Position numbers and translations under genes: made by a program. The notes beneath the pieces are model-generated. The model had not been told where the DNA came from. It did not search any database and worked only from the letters and a program-made list of their open reading frames with translations. DNA of 28,581 nt from a virus: the IMG/VR virus record IMGVR_UViG_3300045996_000357, positions 1 to 28,581 of that record; one strand, 5' to 3'. Below are positions 6,060-12,056 of this stretch, piece by piece (the stretch's first letter is position 1; each line of letters begins with the position of its first letter).

Positions 6060-6181
6060 ACAGTTCTTAGCGTTGTTACTGAATCAGCCGAAACGCATTG
6101 CGAATTGGCGGCGTATCAGCACTATGCTTGGGCATAAACCAGCAGCGGGGAATCCTGTCGGGAAGGAGGGACGCGATGAGT
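6036..6181 (+). repeat. 19-bp direct repeat covering a ribosome binding site and start codon
   Basis: The sequence AAGGAGGGACGCGATGAGT occurs exactly at 6036-6054 and at 6163-6181, 127 bp apart. Each copy supplies the ribosome binding site and ATG of a gene (6049 and 6176) and the last codons of the gene before it. It points to a local duplication or slip between homologous starts. Confidence 0.85.
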
Positions 6182-6183
6182 GA
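6049..6183 (+). CDS. Hypothetical basic protein, 44 aa
   Basis: A strong ribosome binding site (AAGGAGGG, 6036-6043) precedes the ATG, which lies 11 nt before the previous stop. The product is basic and helical (FLALLLNQPKRIANWRR) and ends in KEGRDE, the translation of the second copy of the 19-bp repeat. It may be a remnant produced by the duplication rather than a functional protein. Confidence 0.4.
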   Translation: MSYKQFLALLLNQPKRIANWRRISTMLGHKPAAGNPVGKEGRDE

Positions 6184-6655
6184 GATATTGAGCGATCAAC
6201 AACTGTGTGAAATAGAGTTTGAGAACGCTGGTAACTCAGACATGGAAGAACTGATCGCCTCACACCGCGCCCTGCACAGCCAGGCTCAGGAGTGGGAGCG
6301 GAAGTATCATAACGCCATCGCAGGGTATGAGACGTTCATGGCTGATGCGAACCGCGACCGAGACACACTCGAAGCCGTCTGCATGGAACAGCGCGGCATG
6401 ATTGAGAAGCTGCACAGCCAGGTGAGGGAGTTGGAGGCTGACCGTAACAAGTGGAAGCGTATTTGCGAAGGCAATATCCAAGACATTTGCGACTTTGAGA
6501 AGGAAATGGAAGAGAAGCATGGCATGGAATTTAGCGATGATTACGGTGGCGTGTGGCATGGCGATGCTGTGACGAAGAAGATCAACGAATTACAGGCCAG
6601 AATCACGGCTTTAGAGAATGAATTAAAAGAGAAGGACAAGCATGAATCTCGATGA
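6176..6655 (+). CDS. Coiled-coil protein, 159 aa
   Basis: ATG 6176 has a strong AAGGAGGG upstream; an in-frame ATG at 6098 lies within the previous gene and is not needed. The product is strongly helical and charged. Heptad-like stretches run from about residue 25 to 110 and again from about 133 to 156 (ELQARITALENELKEKDK). A short Gly/Trp-containing loop (DDYGGVWHGDA, about 121-131) breaks the coil. Such proteins usually oligomerise; no function is recognised. The 3' end overlaps the next gene by 14 nt. Confidence 0.6.
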   Translation: MSEILSDQQLCEIEFENAGNSDMEELIASHRALHSQAQEWERKYHNAIAGYETFMADANRDRDTLEAVCMEQRGMIEKLHSQVRELEADRNKWKRICEGNIQDICDFEKEMEEKHGMEFSDDYGGVWHGDAVTKKINELQARITALENELKEKDKHESR

Positions 6656-7070
6656 GTTGAAGAGATTTAAGGCTAAATACACGGTCCAGGGTGAATGCTG
6701 GATTTGGCACGGATCGAAAGTTGGTTCGAGGAATACGGACTGTTTTTATGGGCAATTCTGGGCATCAAAGAAAACTTGGCTTGCTCATCGCGTCTCTTAT
6801 GAACATTTCAATGGCCCAATTCCTGACGGATGGACCGTTGACCACTTATGCAGAACGACTCTCTGCGTGAATCCTGCCCATCTGCAAGCCGTGACATTGC
6901 GAGAAAACATTATGCGTGGCACTGGCCAAACAGCAATTGACTCACGGAAAACACATTGCCCGCAGGGTCATTTACTGGAGAGATTGAACGAGAAGCGCCG
7001 GTTCTGTCGGACTTGCCATCACGCTTCTGATGCTAGATGGAGAGCAAAGCAGAGAGGAAAACATGACTGA
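6642..7070 (+). CDS. HNH endonuclease (phage zinc-binding type)
   Basis: This 142-residue protein begins with a CWIWHG motif (C19, W20, W22). The HNH core spans about residues 47-92: AHRVSYEHFNG, then VDHLC (D67-H68-C70), then C75, N77 and H80 in CVNPAHL, and RENIMRG. A C-terminal zinc site follows (C106-PQGH, then C122 and C125). This architecture is typical of HNH nucleases scattered through phage genomes, where they act as mobile nicking or cutting enzymes. It overlaps both neighbours and differs in family from the proteins at 341 and 9121. Confidence 0.92.
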   Translation: MNLDELKRFKAKYTVQGECWIWHGSKVGSRNTDCFYGQFWASKKTWLAHRVSYEHFNGPIPDGWTVDHLCRTTLCVNPAHLQAVTLRENIMRGTGQTAIDSRKTHCPQGHLLERLNEKRRFCRTCHHASDARWRAKQRGKHD

Positions 7071-7458
7071 TAAAGAGCGAATAGCGCAACTAGAGGCTGA
7101 GTTGGGCCAACTGAAGTTGGCGCTATGGTGTCCGTTATCGCTGTCCTGCTTTCTGTGTGGGCAAGGGCCATTGTTGCCGGAACAGTTAGCTATTCGCTGG
7201 CGCGATTCATTGCTCGGTATTTGCTTTTCCTGTCGCCACGCCCAGCAGCGCATCACGCAGTTGGAAGGGGCGCTGAAGCTGTGTGTGAGTGAGATTATGC
7301 AGAACATGAGTCTGCGGAACGAATACCAAGACTTTGATGAAGCATTGAAGCACGCCCAGCACGCCCTGACGCCTGGTGACTACCGCGAATGGTGCCGTGA
7401 CCCGAAGCGGTGTGAGGATAAGAACTCATGCCCCAACGACCCAACGTGTGCGGATTAA
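7063..7458 (+). CDS. Coiled-coil protein with cysteine clusters, 131 aa
   Basis: ATG 7063 is preceded by GAGAGGAAA; an in-frame ATG at 7030 lies in the previous gene. The product opens with a short coiled coil (about residues 3-20, KERIAQLEAELGQLK). Next come cysteines spaced CxxC (CFLC) and another CxxC-like pair (CFSC), then a second coiled stretch and a Cys-rich tail (WCRDPKRCEDKNSC). A zinc-bound dimer is likely. Function unknown. It is the last gene before a possible promoter. Confidence 0.55.
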   Translation: MTDKERIAQLEAELGQLKLALWCPLSLSCFLCGQGPLLPEQLAIRWRDSLLGICFSCRHAQQRITQLEGALKLCVSEIMQNMSLRNEYQDFDEALKHAQHALTPGDYREWCRDPKRCEDKNSCPNDPTCAD

Positions 7459-7477
7459 CCCCTAGAGAAAATAATGC

Positions 7478-7505
7478 TTGACAATTCTGTATAAACCCGT
7501 ATGTC
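7478..7505 (+). promoter_or_regulatory. Possible sigma70-type promoter
   Basis: A perfect TTGACA (7478-7483) is followed after 16 bp by TATGTC (7500-7505), a weak -10 match. It lies in one of the few short gaps between genes and faces the tiny genes that follow. Transcription would begin near 7512, which favours the ATG at 7525. The poor -10 box keeps confidence low. Confidence 0.35.
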
Positions 7506-7524
7506 AGACGGGGTGAGTCACTTC

Positions 7525-7680
7525 ATGTCCTCTTCCGAACTCAACAGACATCAACTGAAACGCAGCCCACGAGTCTATTACAGCACAGCCTTAGACAACA
7601 GACGGAACGTGAAGCAGCAGAAGAACACGAAAGCTGCCAAGCGAGGACTGCAACGGCTGAAGGAGTTAGGCTTGTGCTAA
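7525..7680 (+). CDS. Small basic hypothetical protein, 51 aa
   Basis: ATG 7525 has GGTGAG 7 nt upstream and would follow the possible promoter; the in-frame ATG at 7501 overlaps its -10 box and lacks a ribosome binding site. The product is rich in Arg, Lys and Gln (RRNVKQQKNTKAAKRG) and may bind nucleic acid. No family recognised. Confidence 0.5.
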   Translation: MSSSELNRHQLKRSPRVYYSTALDNRRNVKQQKNTKAAKRGLQRLKELGLC

Positions 7681-7745
7681 TCCTTGGGACGATTGCCGGC
7701 ATCATCGCCATTGTCCTCTTCGCCCTCTGGCTTGGGGAGCCATGA
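7674..7745 (+). CDS. 23-aa membrane micropeptide, GTG start
   Basis: An AAGGAG at 7660-7665 lies 8 nt before a GTG start that overlaps the previous stop. The peptide is almost all hydrophobic (LILGTIAGIIAIVLFALWLG), one transmembrane helix. The stop couples by ATGA to another membrane peptide. The strong ribosome binding site argues that it is real in spite of its size. Confidence 0.45.
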   Translation: MLILGTIAGIIAIVLFALWLGEP

Positions 7746-7837
7746 CGCTGACTGATTACTTCATCACGGCGATGTGGTTCGTTATCAGTTTCGTCGCTAC
7801 TCTTGCCACGCTCTACACGATCTTTGGCAATCCATGA
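7742..7837 (+). CDS. 31-aa membrane micropeptide
   Basis: ATGA overlap with the previous micropeptide and again with the next gene. The peptide begins MTLTDYF and then forms one transmembrane helix (about residues 8-28). It is the second of two tandem single-helix peptides. Function unknown; holin, superinfection or regulatory peptides are possible. Confidence 0.45.
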   Translation: MTLTDYFITAMWFVISFVATLATLYTIFGNP

Positions 7838-8343
7838 GCACAGACATTATTACCAAACCTCTCGAGCCCGCGCATCTTAAAGACTCTTCTCTTTCTTCTC
7901 TTAATACTGTCTTAGAAGAAGAACCTCTTTCCGAAAGAGATAAAGAGACTTTTAGTCTTATTCAGCGTTGGAGAAACAGAGAGAAGTCATTACTAGAACT
8001 CTCCGAAGAGTTAGGAGTGACTAAGGAAGGATTGAGACGAAGAATAAAGAGTTGCTGTTATCGGTATAGCGGATCGAACTTAGTCTATAAAGAACTAGTC
8101 AGAGAAGTCGTTGTTGATAAGTTGATTGATGCTGAAGATAAAGTCATGGAAGCAGCAGAATCAGGGAACAACGTTGCTGCTACGTGTGCACATGTGATGC
8201 TGAAACATTCCGAATGGCTGGCAGAACGATTGGTGCCAGAGAAGTTCATTCCAAAGAAGCACATTGAGACAGATAATACCCTCAGACTGATCGTAGATAG
8301 GGGAGTAGAGCGTAAGCCCTTGATAGTCAACGACTCTCAGTGA
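7834..8343 (+). CDS. Candidate small terminase subunit
   Basis: ATG 7834 overlaps the previous stop; an in-frame ATG at 7774 is inside it and has no ribosome binding site. The 169-residue protein has a helix-turn-helix (about residues 52-72, LLELSEELGVTKEGLRRRI). A helical region follows (about 97-132, LIDAEDKVMEAAESGNNVAA through KHSEWLAERLVPEKF) resembling the region after the helix-turn-helix in phage small terminases, which recognise packaging sites. The large subunit lies 2.3 kb downstream, farther than usual. Base composition is notably AT-richer than its neighbours, suggesting recent transfer. It could instead be a transcription regulator. Confidence 0.5.
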   Translation: MSTDIITKPLEPAHLKDSSLSSLNTVLEEEPLSERDKETFSLIQRWRNREKSLLELSEELGVTKEGLRRRIKSCCYRYSGSNLVYKELVREVVVDKLIDAEDKVMEAAESGNNVAATCAHVMLKHSEWLAERLVPEKFIPKKHIETDNTLRLIVDRGVERKPLIVNDSQ

Positions 8344-8374
8344 ACAGTATGCACTACACTGTCCAGAAGGCAGC

Positions 8375-8614
8375 ATGAGTAAGAAGATCCTCAAGAAAAA
8401 ATCTCTAGGTCTCAAGTCTCAGGGAAAAGACCCCCGGGGTTCAAAGGCAGGACGGGGTAGGGTGTTGAGGACTCCGACGCCTACGGCTTTACATCCAGTA
8501 TATTCACCTCAGTTATTAGACTGGCTGGATCATACGTATCGCTTTTACCTTGGGGAGTATGGCTTACGGGAAGTCTCCCCCGGGGTCTTTGCGATTGTGG
8601 AGTCCCATGACTAA
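8375..8614 (+). CDS. Hypothetical basic protein, 79 aa
   Basis: Follows a 31-nt gap with AGAAGG upstream of the ATG. The N-terminal third is very basic (SKKILKKKSLGLKSQGK and GRGRVLR), and the C-terminal half is more folded-looking (PQLLDWLDHTYRFYLGEYG). The stop overlaps the next gene by 8 nt. No domain is recognised. Confidence 0.5.
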   Translation: MSKKILKKKSLGLKSQGKDPRGSKAGRGRVLRTPTPTALHPVYSPQLLDWLDHTYRFYLGEYGLREVSPGVFAIVESHD

Positions 8615-8783
8615 AGACACAGCCGAGGTGATGGAACCGAAGGTCTACACGTATCGGGGCCAAGTCATTTCAGAGATGTCCCGTGAGGAGTTAGTGGACG
8701 CCTTAACCGTGATGGCAAAAGCTGAGATTGACCGCCAGCTGAAGGAATCGGAGAAGTGGCTGCGGCTATGGAGTCTGGTGTAA
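8607..8783 (+). CDS. Hypothetical protein, 58 aa
   Basis: ATG 8607 overlaps the previous stop, with GTGGAG just upstream; an in-frame ATG at 8550 is inside the previous gene. A beta-like YTYRGQVI segment is followed by an amphipathic helix (SREELVDALTVMAKAEIDRQLKESEKW, about residues 24-50). No function recognised. It shares its last base with the next start (TAATG). Confidence 0.5.
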   Translation: MTKDTAEVMEPKVYTYRGQVISEMSREELVDALTVMAKAEIDRQLKESEKWLRLWSLV

Positions 8784-9124
8784 TGACCCCGATGCGAGCC
8801 ATACGGGAGAAGTGTTTGGATTGTTCAGGCGGGTCAGCCAAGTCCGTGAAGGAGTGTGTCATCTGGACCTGTGCCCTGTACCCATTTCGCTTAGGCCGTA
8901 ATCCGAATAGGGTTCCCCTCTCTGAGGAAAAACGTGCCCAGTTAGCTGGACGGTTTTCGGCAGGAAAGGCCATTGTTGGGGTAGTCCTCGGAGTGGTCCT
9001 GGCAGGCTGTGCCGGTCCCCAGATGCCGACTGAGCCCTTCCGCTGCTTTGATGCCTTAGGCAAGGAAGTTCCCTGTATCGAGGAGATGGACTGCCACGAG
9101 GAGTCGAAGGGGAAGGAGCTATGA
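8783..9124 (+). CDS. Phage four-Cys protein with a C-terminal lipobox
   Basis: I chose ATG 8783 from the TAATG overlap and because homologous phage proteins start (M)TPxxAIRxKCLDC. Residues 1-42 match that conserved phage family, with a probable zinc site at C11, C14, C25 and C30. After a polar linker, residues 63-76 form a hydrophobic stretch ending in a classic lipobox (L73-A74-G75-C76), followed by a short Pro/Cys-containing tail. The C-terminal half thus looks like an outer-membrane lipoprotein of Rz1-like size fused behind a cytoplasmic zinc domain. There is no in-frame ATG, GTG or TTG immediately before the hydrophobic stretch, only an ATT after AGGAAAGG. Whether the lipobox is used is unknown. 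Confidence 0.65.
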   Translation: MTPMRAIREKCLDCSGGSAKSVKECVIWTCALYPFRLGRNPNRVPLSEEKRAQLAGRFSAGKAIVGVVLGVVLAGCAGPQMPTEPFRCFDALGKEVPCIEEMDCHEESKGKEL

Positions 9125-9657
9125 AGCGGCTGGATTTGACGGGGCAGAAGTTTGGGAGATTGACGGCGCTAGAGCCATCCCGCTTCGATTCAAGGGCAAA
9201 GAAGCTCGCATGGCGGTGCCAGTGTGAGTGTGGAGCCATCCAATTCGTACATACCAATTCCCTTACAAGCGGCAATACCAAGTCCTGCGGATGTTGGGAC
9301 CGTGATGTAGCCAGAGAGAGAATGAAAGGGAATACATTTACGCGGCGGCATGGTCATGGAACGCGAGCCGGAAAATCTCCCGAATACTACACATGGACAG
9401 GGATGAAGGCGCGTTGCCTCAATCCCAATGCACCCCGTTGGACCGATTACGGTGGGCGCGGCATTACGGTATGCGACAGGTGGATGACATTTGAGAACTT
9501 CCTAGCAGATATGGGGCCACGTAGATCCCTCGAGTACAGTCTTGACCGCATCGACAATAACGGCAATTACGAACCAGGAAACTGCCGCTGGGCGACTCGT
9601 TCAGAACAGCAACGCAATCGTCGGCGGACTCACAAGGAGGTGGCCATTGGCCATTAG
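9121..9657 (+). CDS. HNH-type endonuclease-like phage protein with N-terminal zinc domain
   Basis: This 178-residue protein has an N-terminal module (about residues 6-60) with FGRLTAL and cysteines C33, C35, C37, C56 and C58, in the WxCxCxCG...SCGC pattern. The C-terminal module (about 88-170) carries [35 protein letters not shown] and NCRWAT followed by QQRN. This is the signature of a large phage family placed with HNH/AP2 endonucleases. It is the third nuclease of this sort in the window and the third distinct subtype. The start overlaps the previous stop (ATGA), and the end overlaps the next gene by 11 nt. Confidence 0.88.
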   Translation: MKRLDLTGQKFGRLTALEPSRFDSRAKKLAWRCQCECGAIQFVHTNSLTSGNTKSCGCWDRDVARERMKGNTFTRRHGHGTRAGKSPEYYTWTGMKARCLNPNAPRWTDYGGRGITVCDRWMTFENFLADMGPRRSLEYSLDRIDNNGNYEPGNCRWATRSEQQRNRRRTHKEVAIGH

Positions 9658-9868
9658 CTCAAGTGATTTGCAAGCCCAATTAGGCACCAACCCCAATAAC
9701 CCACAAGTCATTCGGGATTATGGAGTATGCGGGTCTGAACAGCATTGGCTGATTGCGGGCGGGACGGTCTACCCCGGACGGACCAAGTTCTGTCAGACGA
9801 CAGCCAGTGATAATGCGGCGACCCAGAAAACCGCGATTCTGGCAGATTTAGCGGCAGGGCCGGCCTAG
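9647..9868 (+). CDS. Hypothetical protein with TTG start, 73 aa
   Basis: A perfect AAGGAGG (9634-9640) sits 6 nt before TTG 9647. An in-frame ATG at 9542 lies deep within the preceding gene, so TTG is the more likely start, giving (M)[15 protein letters not shown]. The product is small, with two Cys and a Gly-rich centre ([17 protein letters not shown]). No domain recognised. It couples to the next gene at TAGTG. Confidence 0.55.
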   Translation: MAISSSDLQAQLGTNPNNPQVIRDYGVCGSEQHWLIAGGTVYPGRTKFCQTTASDNAATQKTAILADLAAGPA

Positions 9869-10023
9869 TGGAGTTTCAGTTCAATAGCGACAATCCCACC
9901 GAGGCTGAGATTGAGAAAGCCTTGGAGTCGATTACGCAGTTGGTGTTTCTGACGACCGATATGGCGCAAGCGATTCTGCGAGCGGCTGAAATCAGTGAAT
10001 TAGAAGCGATGTGGAAGCGATGA
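9868..10023 (+). CDS. Small acidic helical protein, 51 aa
   Basis: The GTG start shares its first base with the previous stop (TAGTG) and the stop overlaps the next start (ATGA). The product is acidic and helical (EAEIEKALESITQLVFLTTDMAQAIL as two helices). No family recognised. Confidence 0.5.
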   Translation: MEFQFNSDNPTEAEIEKALESITQLVFLTTDMAQAILRAAEISELEAMWKR

Positions 10024-10139
10024 ACCACCTAGCACTTGAGCAGTGGCTTTTGCGGAAACCGTATTTGATCGGGACTGTGCAGCATCATTGTATGAAGCTC
10101 TTAGTCGAAGCCGAGATGAGGAAGAAGAAAAAGCGCTAA
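10020..10139 (+). CDS. Small basic protein, 39 aa
   Basis: ATGA overlap with the previous stop. The peptide has a Trp/Leu-rich first half and ends with a strongly basic tail (RKKKKR). Function unknown. It is the last gene before the intrinsic terminator. Confidence 0.45.
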   Translation: MNHLALEQWLLRKPYLIGTVQHHCMKLLVEAEMRKKKKR

Positions 10140-10193
10140 CTACACACATCCCACGTCCGGGCTGATCCCCTGGGCGCGAGTTATCGAGAAGAG

Positions 10194-10235
10194 AACGGCG
10201 GTCTGGTTGCAACCCCAGGTCGCCGTTTTCTTTTT
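10194..10235 (+). terminator. Strong intrinsic terminator
   Basis: AACGGCG (10194-10200) pairs with CGCCGTT (10221-10227); two G-T wobbles and CTGG/CCAG (10203-10206 with 10215-10218) continue the stem to 13 pairs with an 8-nt loop. A TTCTTTTT run follows (10228-10235). This is the clearest terminator in the window and separates the left gene set from the late operon. An upstream CCTGGG (10169-10174) can pair with CCCAGG (10214-10219) in the stem, so an antiterminator form is possible. No promoter is apparent between the terminator and the gene at 10279. Confidence 0.88.
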
Positions 10236-10278
10236 GGGACACAACAACAGGATCAACCACAACCAAGGAGGGGAAGCC

Positions 10279-10626
10279 ATGGAAGTGCAAGTGTTTGCGA
10301 GTGATGAGGAGTATACGCCGTTGAACATTGAAGCCCTGACGCATGACGAAGCCTACGCCGTCTGTGAGCAGGTCGTCAGGATGGGGAAACGAGAACTGGT
10401 AAAGCGCATGGAGGTTGATGCCATTTGGCTCTCGCTACGGGCGAAGAATGTGCTGAAGCGGGCAGGGATCAAGGTTATTGGCGATCTCCTGCTGCCGATT
10501 GAGCAGATTCGCAAATTACGCGGTGCTGGGGAATTGGTGATGAACGAGATTGCCAAGGGATTGGAAGAATTGGGGTTGCCGTCAGCCAACTGGCGGCTCG
10601 CTTCAGTCGGGAAATACCAGAATTAA
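10279..10626 (+). CDS. RNA polymerase alpha C-terminal-domain-like protein
   Basis: ATG 10279 follows AAGGAGGGG; an in-frame ATG at 10207 lies in the terminator. The 115-residue protein matches the alpha-CTD of bacterial RNA polymerase over about residues 46-100 (SLRAKNVLKRAGI, IGDLL, then a helix-hairpin-helix ending EIAKGLEELGL). By alignment from memory, R54 and N57 match E. coli R265 and N268, which contact UP-element DNA, and G84 matches G296; K298 and S299 are replaced by L86 and V87. There is no N-terminal alpha domain, so it would not assemble into polymerase. It could bind DNA or compete with host alpha. It lies just after a terminator and before the packaging genes. Confidence 0.75.
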   Translation: MEVQVFASDEEYTPLNIEALTHDEAYAVCEQVVRMGKRELVKRMEVDAIWLSLRAKNVLKRAGIKVIGDLLLPIEQIRKLRGAGELVMNEIAKGLEELGLPSANWRLASVGKYQN

Positions 10627-12056
10627 TGGACATCAATCTCCCGAATAACTGGCAAGCCCGCTCCTATCAGAAACCCGCCTGGAACTATTTGTCCACGGGT
10701 GGGAAGCGAGCGGTTTTGGCATGGCCACGCCGGCATGGGAAGGACGATTTGTGCCTGACCCATATTGCCTGTGCCATGACTGAGCGAAAAGGCACCTACT
10801 GGTACCTCCTGCCGGAATACGCCCAAGCCAGAAAGTCCATGTGGGACGCCATTGATGAAGAACGGGGCTCACGCCGGATTGACCTCATTTTCCCTGAAGC
10901 CATCCGCACCCTCTACCGCGAACAAGAAATGATGCTGGGCTATTGCGGAAGCACGCTCCAATTCCTTGGCGCTGACAACTTTCACTCGTTGGTGGGCTCT
11001 CCTCCGGTGGGGGTGGGCTTTAGTGAATACGCCAGAACGGACCCATCGGCCTGGGCCTACATCATGCCCATCATTGAAAAAAACGGGGGGTTTGCCATGT
11101 TCAATAGCACCCCCTACGGCGACAACCACTTTAAGAAGTTTTGTGAGTACGCCGACAAGCAGATGACGGCCGGCAAAGATTGGTTCTACCAACGTCTGAC
11201 CGCCGATGATTGCAACGTCTACAGCCGCGCTCAACTGGATGAGATTAAGGACCAACTCTGCGCCACCCACGGCGATGACTATGGGATGGCGCTGTTCCTC
11301 CAAGAATACTACACCGCCTTCGATGCCGCCATCCCTGGCTCCATCTGGGGCGATTGTCTGGACAAGGCGCGACGGGAAGGACGGATCCATCCGTTCGTCG
11401 TGGACCGCAAGTTGCCTGTCTATACCGGCTGGGATATTGGGCGGGCTGATGATACCGCTATCTGGTTCTATCAAATCCTACACGGCGAACTGCTGATCTT
11501 CGATTTCCACGCCTCGAGCCTCAAAGACATCGCGTTTTACTGCGACCTGTTGGAAGCCAAGCGGGACGAGTACGGCATTACCTACGCACGGCATTGGTTG
11601 CCCCATGACGCGAGACCGCGTGTGTTGGCCTCGGGTGCTGGCTCCATGTTGCAGCAGATGAATGAAGCCGCACGGCGTAACCCCAAATTGGGACAGTTTG
11701 CGATTGCGAAGCGGTTGGATAAGCAGGAGCAGATTCAGGCGGGTCGCGCCACACTGCCCATCTGTCGCTTCCACGATACCCGCACGGCCGAAGGGGTGAA
11801 GGCCCTCCGTCACTATCACCGCGTCTGGGATGAAGAGTTACGCAAGTTTGCGGATGTGGCGGTCCACGATTGGGCCTCCCATCCGGCCGATGCCTTCATG
11901 ACCGTGGCAACCACCTGGAAACTCAGTCAACCGGAATCCTCAGAGTTGCCGATGGGCACCCGCCTGCTTGGTGGGAATCCTGTGAAGGAGCGCTGGGGGT
12001 CTTTCCTTAAGCGTCATCTGGACCGTAGGCGCAGCGAACGGGAGCTTGTGGCATGA
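10626..12056 (+). CDS. terL: Terminase large subunit
   Basis: This 476-residue protein is the packaging motor and headful or site nuclease. The N-terminal ATPase has a Walker-A-like AWPRRHGKDD (residues about 32-41; the Ser/Thr after GK is Asp, a known terminase variant) and a Walker-B-like GVGFSEYA (about 129-136). The C-terminal RNase-H-like nuclease has D in YTGWDIGRADDTA (about 265-277), HWLPHDA (about 322-328) and the closing HDWASHPADAF (about 414-424). Start overlaps the previous stop (TAATG); stop overlaps the portal start. Length is normal for the family. Confidence 0.95.
   Translation: MDINLPNNWQARSYQKPAWNYLSTGGKRAVLAWPRRHGKDDLCLTHIACAMTERKGTYWYLLPEYAQARKSMWDAIDEERGSRRIDLIFPEAIRTLYREQEMMLGYCGSTLQFLGADNFHSLVGSPPVGVGFSEYARTDPSAWAYIMPIIEKNGGFAMFNSTPYGDNHFKKFCEYADKQMTAGKDWFYQRLTADDCNVYSRAQLDEIKDQLCATHGDDYGMALFLQEYYTAFDAAIPGSIWGDCLDKARREGRIHPFVVDRKLPVYTGWDIGRADDTAIWFYQILHGELLIFDFHASSLKDIAFYCDLLEAKRDEYGITYARHWLPHDARPRVLASGAGSMLQQMNEAARRNPKLGQFAIAKRLDKQEQIQAGRATLPICRFHDTRTAEGVKALRHYHRVWDEELRKFADVAVHDWASHPADAFMTVATTWKLSQPESSELPMGTRLLGGNPVKERWGSFLKRHLDRRRSERELVA

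Noticed and set aside
6098-6175. N-terminal extension of the coiled-coil gene from ATG 6098
   Set aside because: ATG 6176 has a strong ribosome binding site and overlaps the previous stop; the extension lies within another gene.
7490-7495. TATAAA as a -10 box for TTGACA at 7478
   Set aside because: Only 6 bp lie between the boxes; TATGTC at 7500 has the better spacing, although it is weak.
8344-8362. ACAGT/ACTGT inverted repeat between two genes as a terminator
   Set aside because: The stem is only 5 bp and no T-run follows.
9542-9646. Upstream ATG start for the gene ending at 9868
   Set aside because: It lies deep in the HNH-type gene; TTG 9647 has a perfect AAGGAGG at the right distance.
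10869-11474. 201-codon open frame on the - strand inside the large terminase
   Set aside because: It lies wholly antisense to a clear terminase gene, has no ribosome binding site or recognised domain, and the + strand product carries the conserved motifs.
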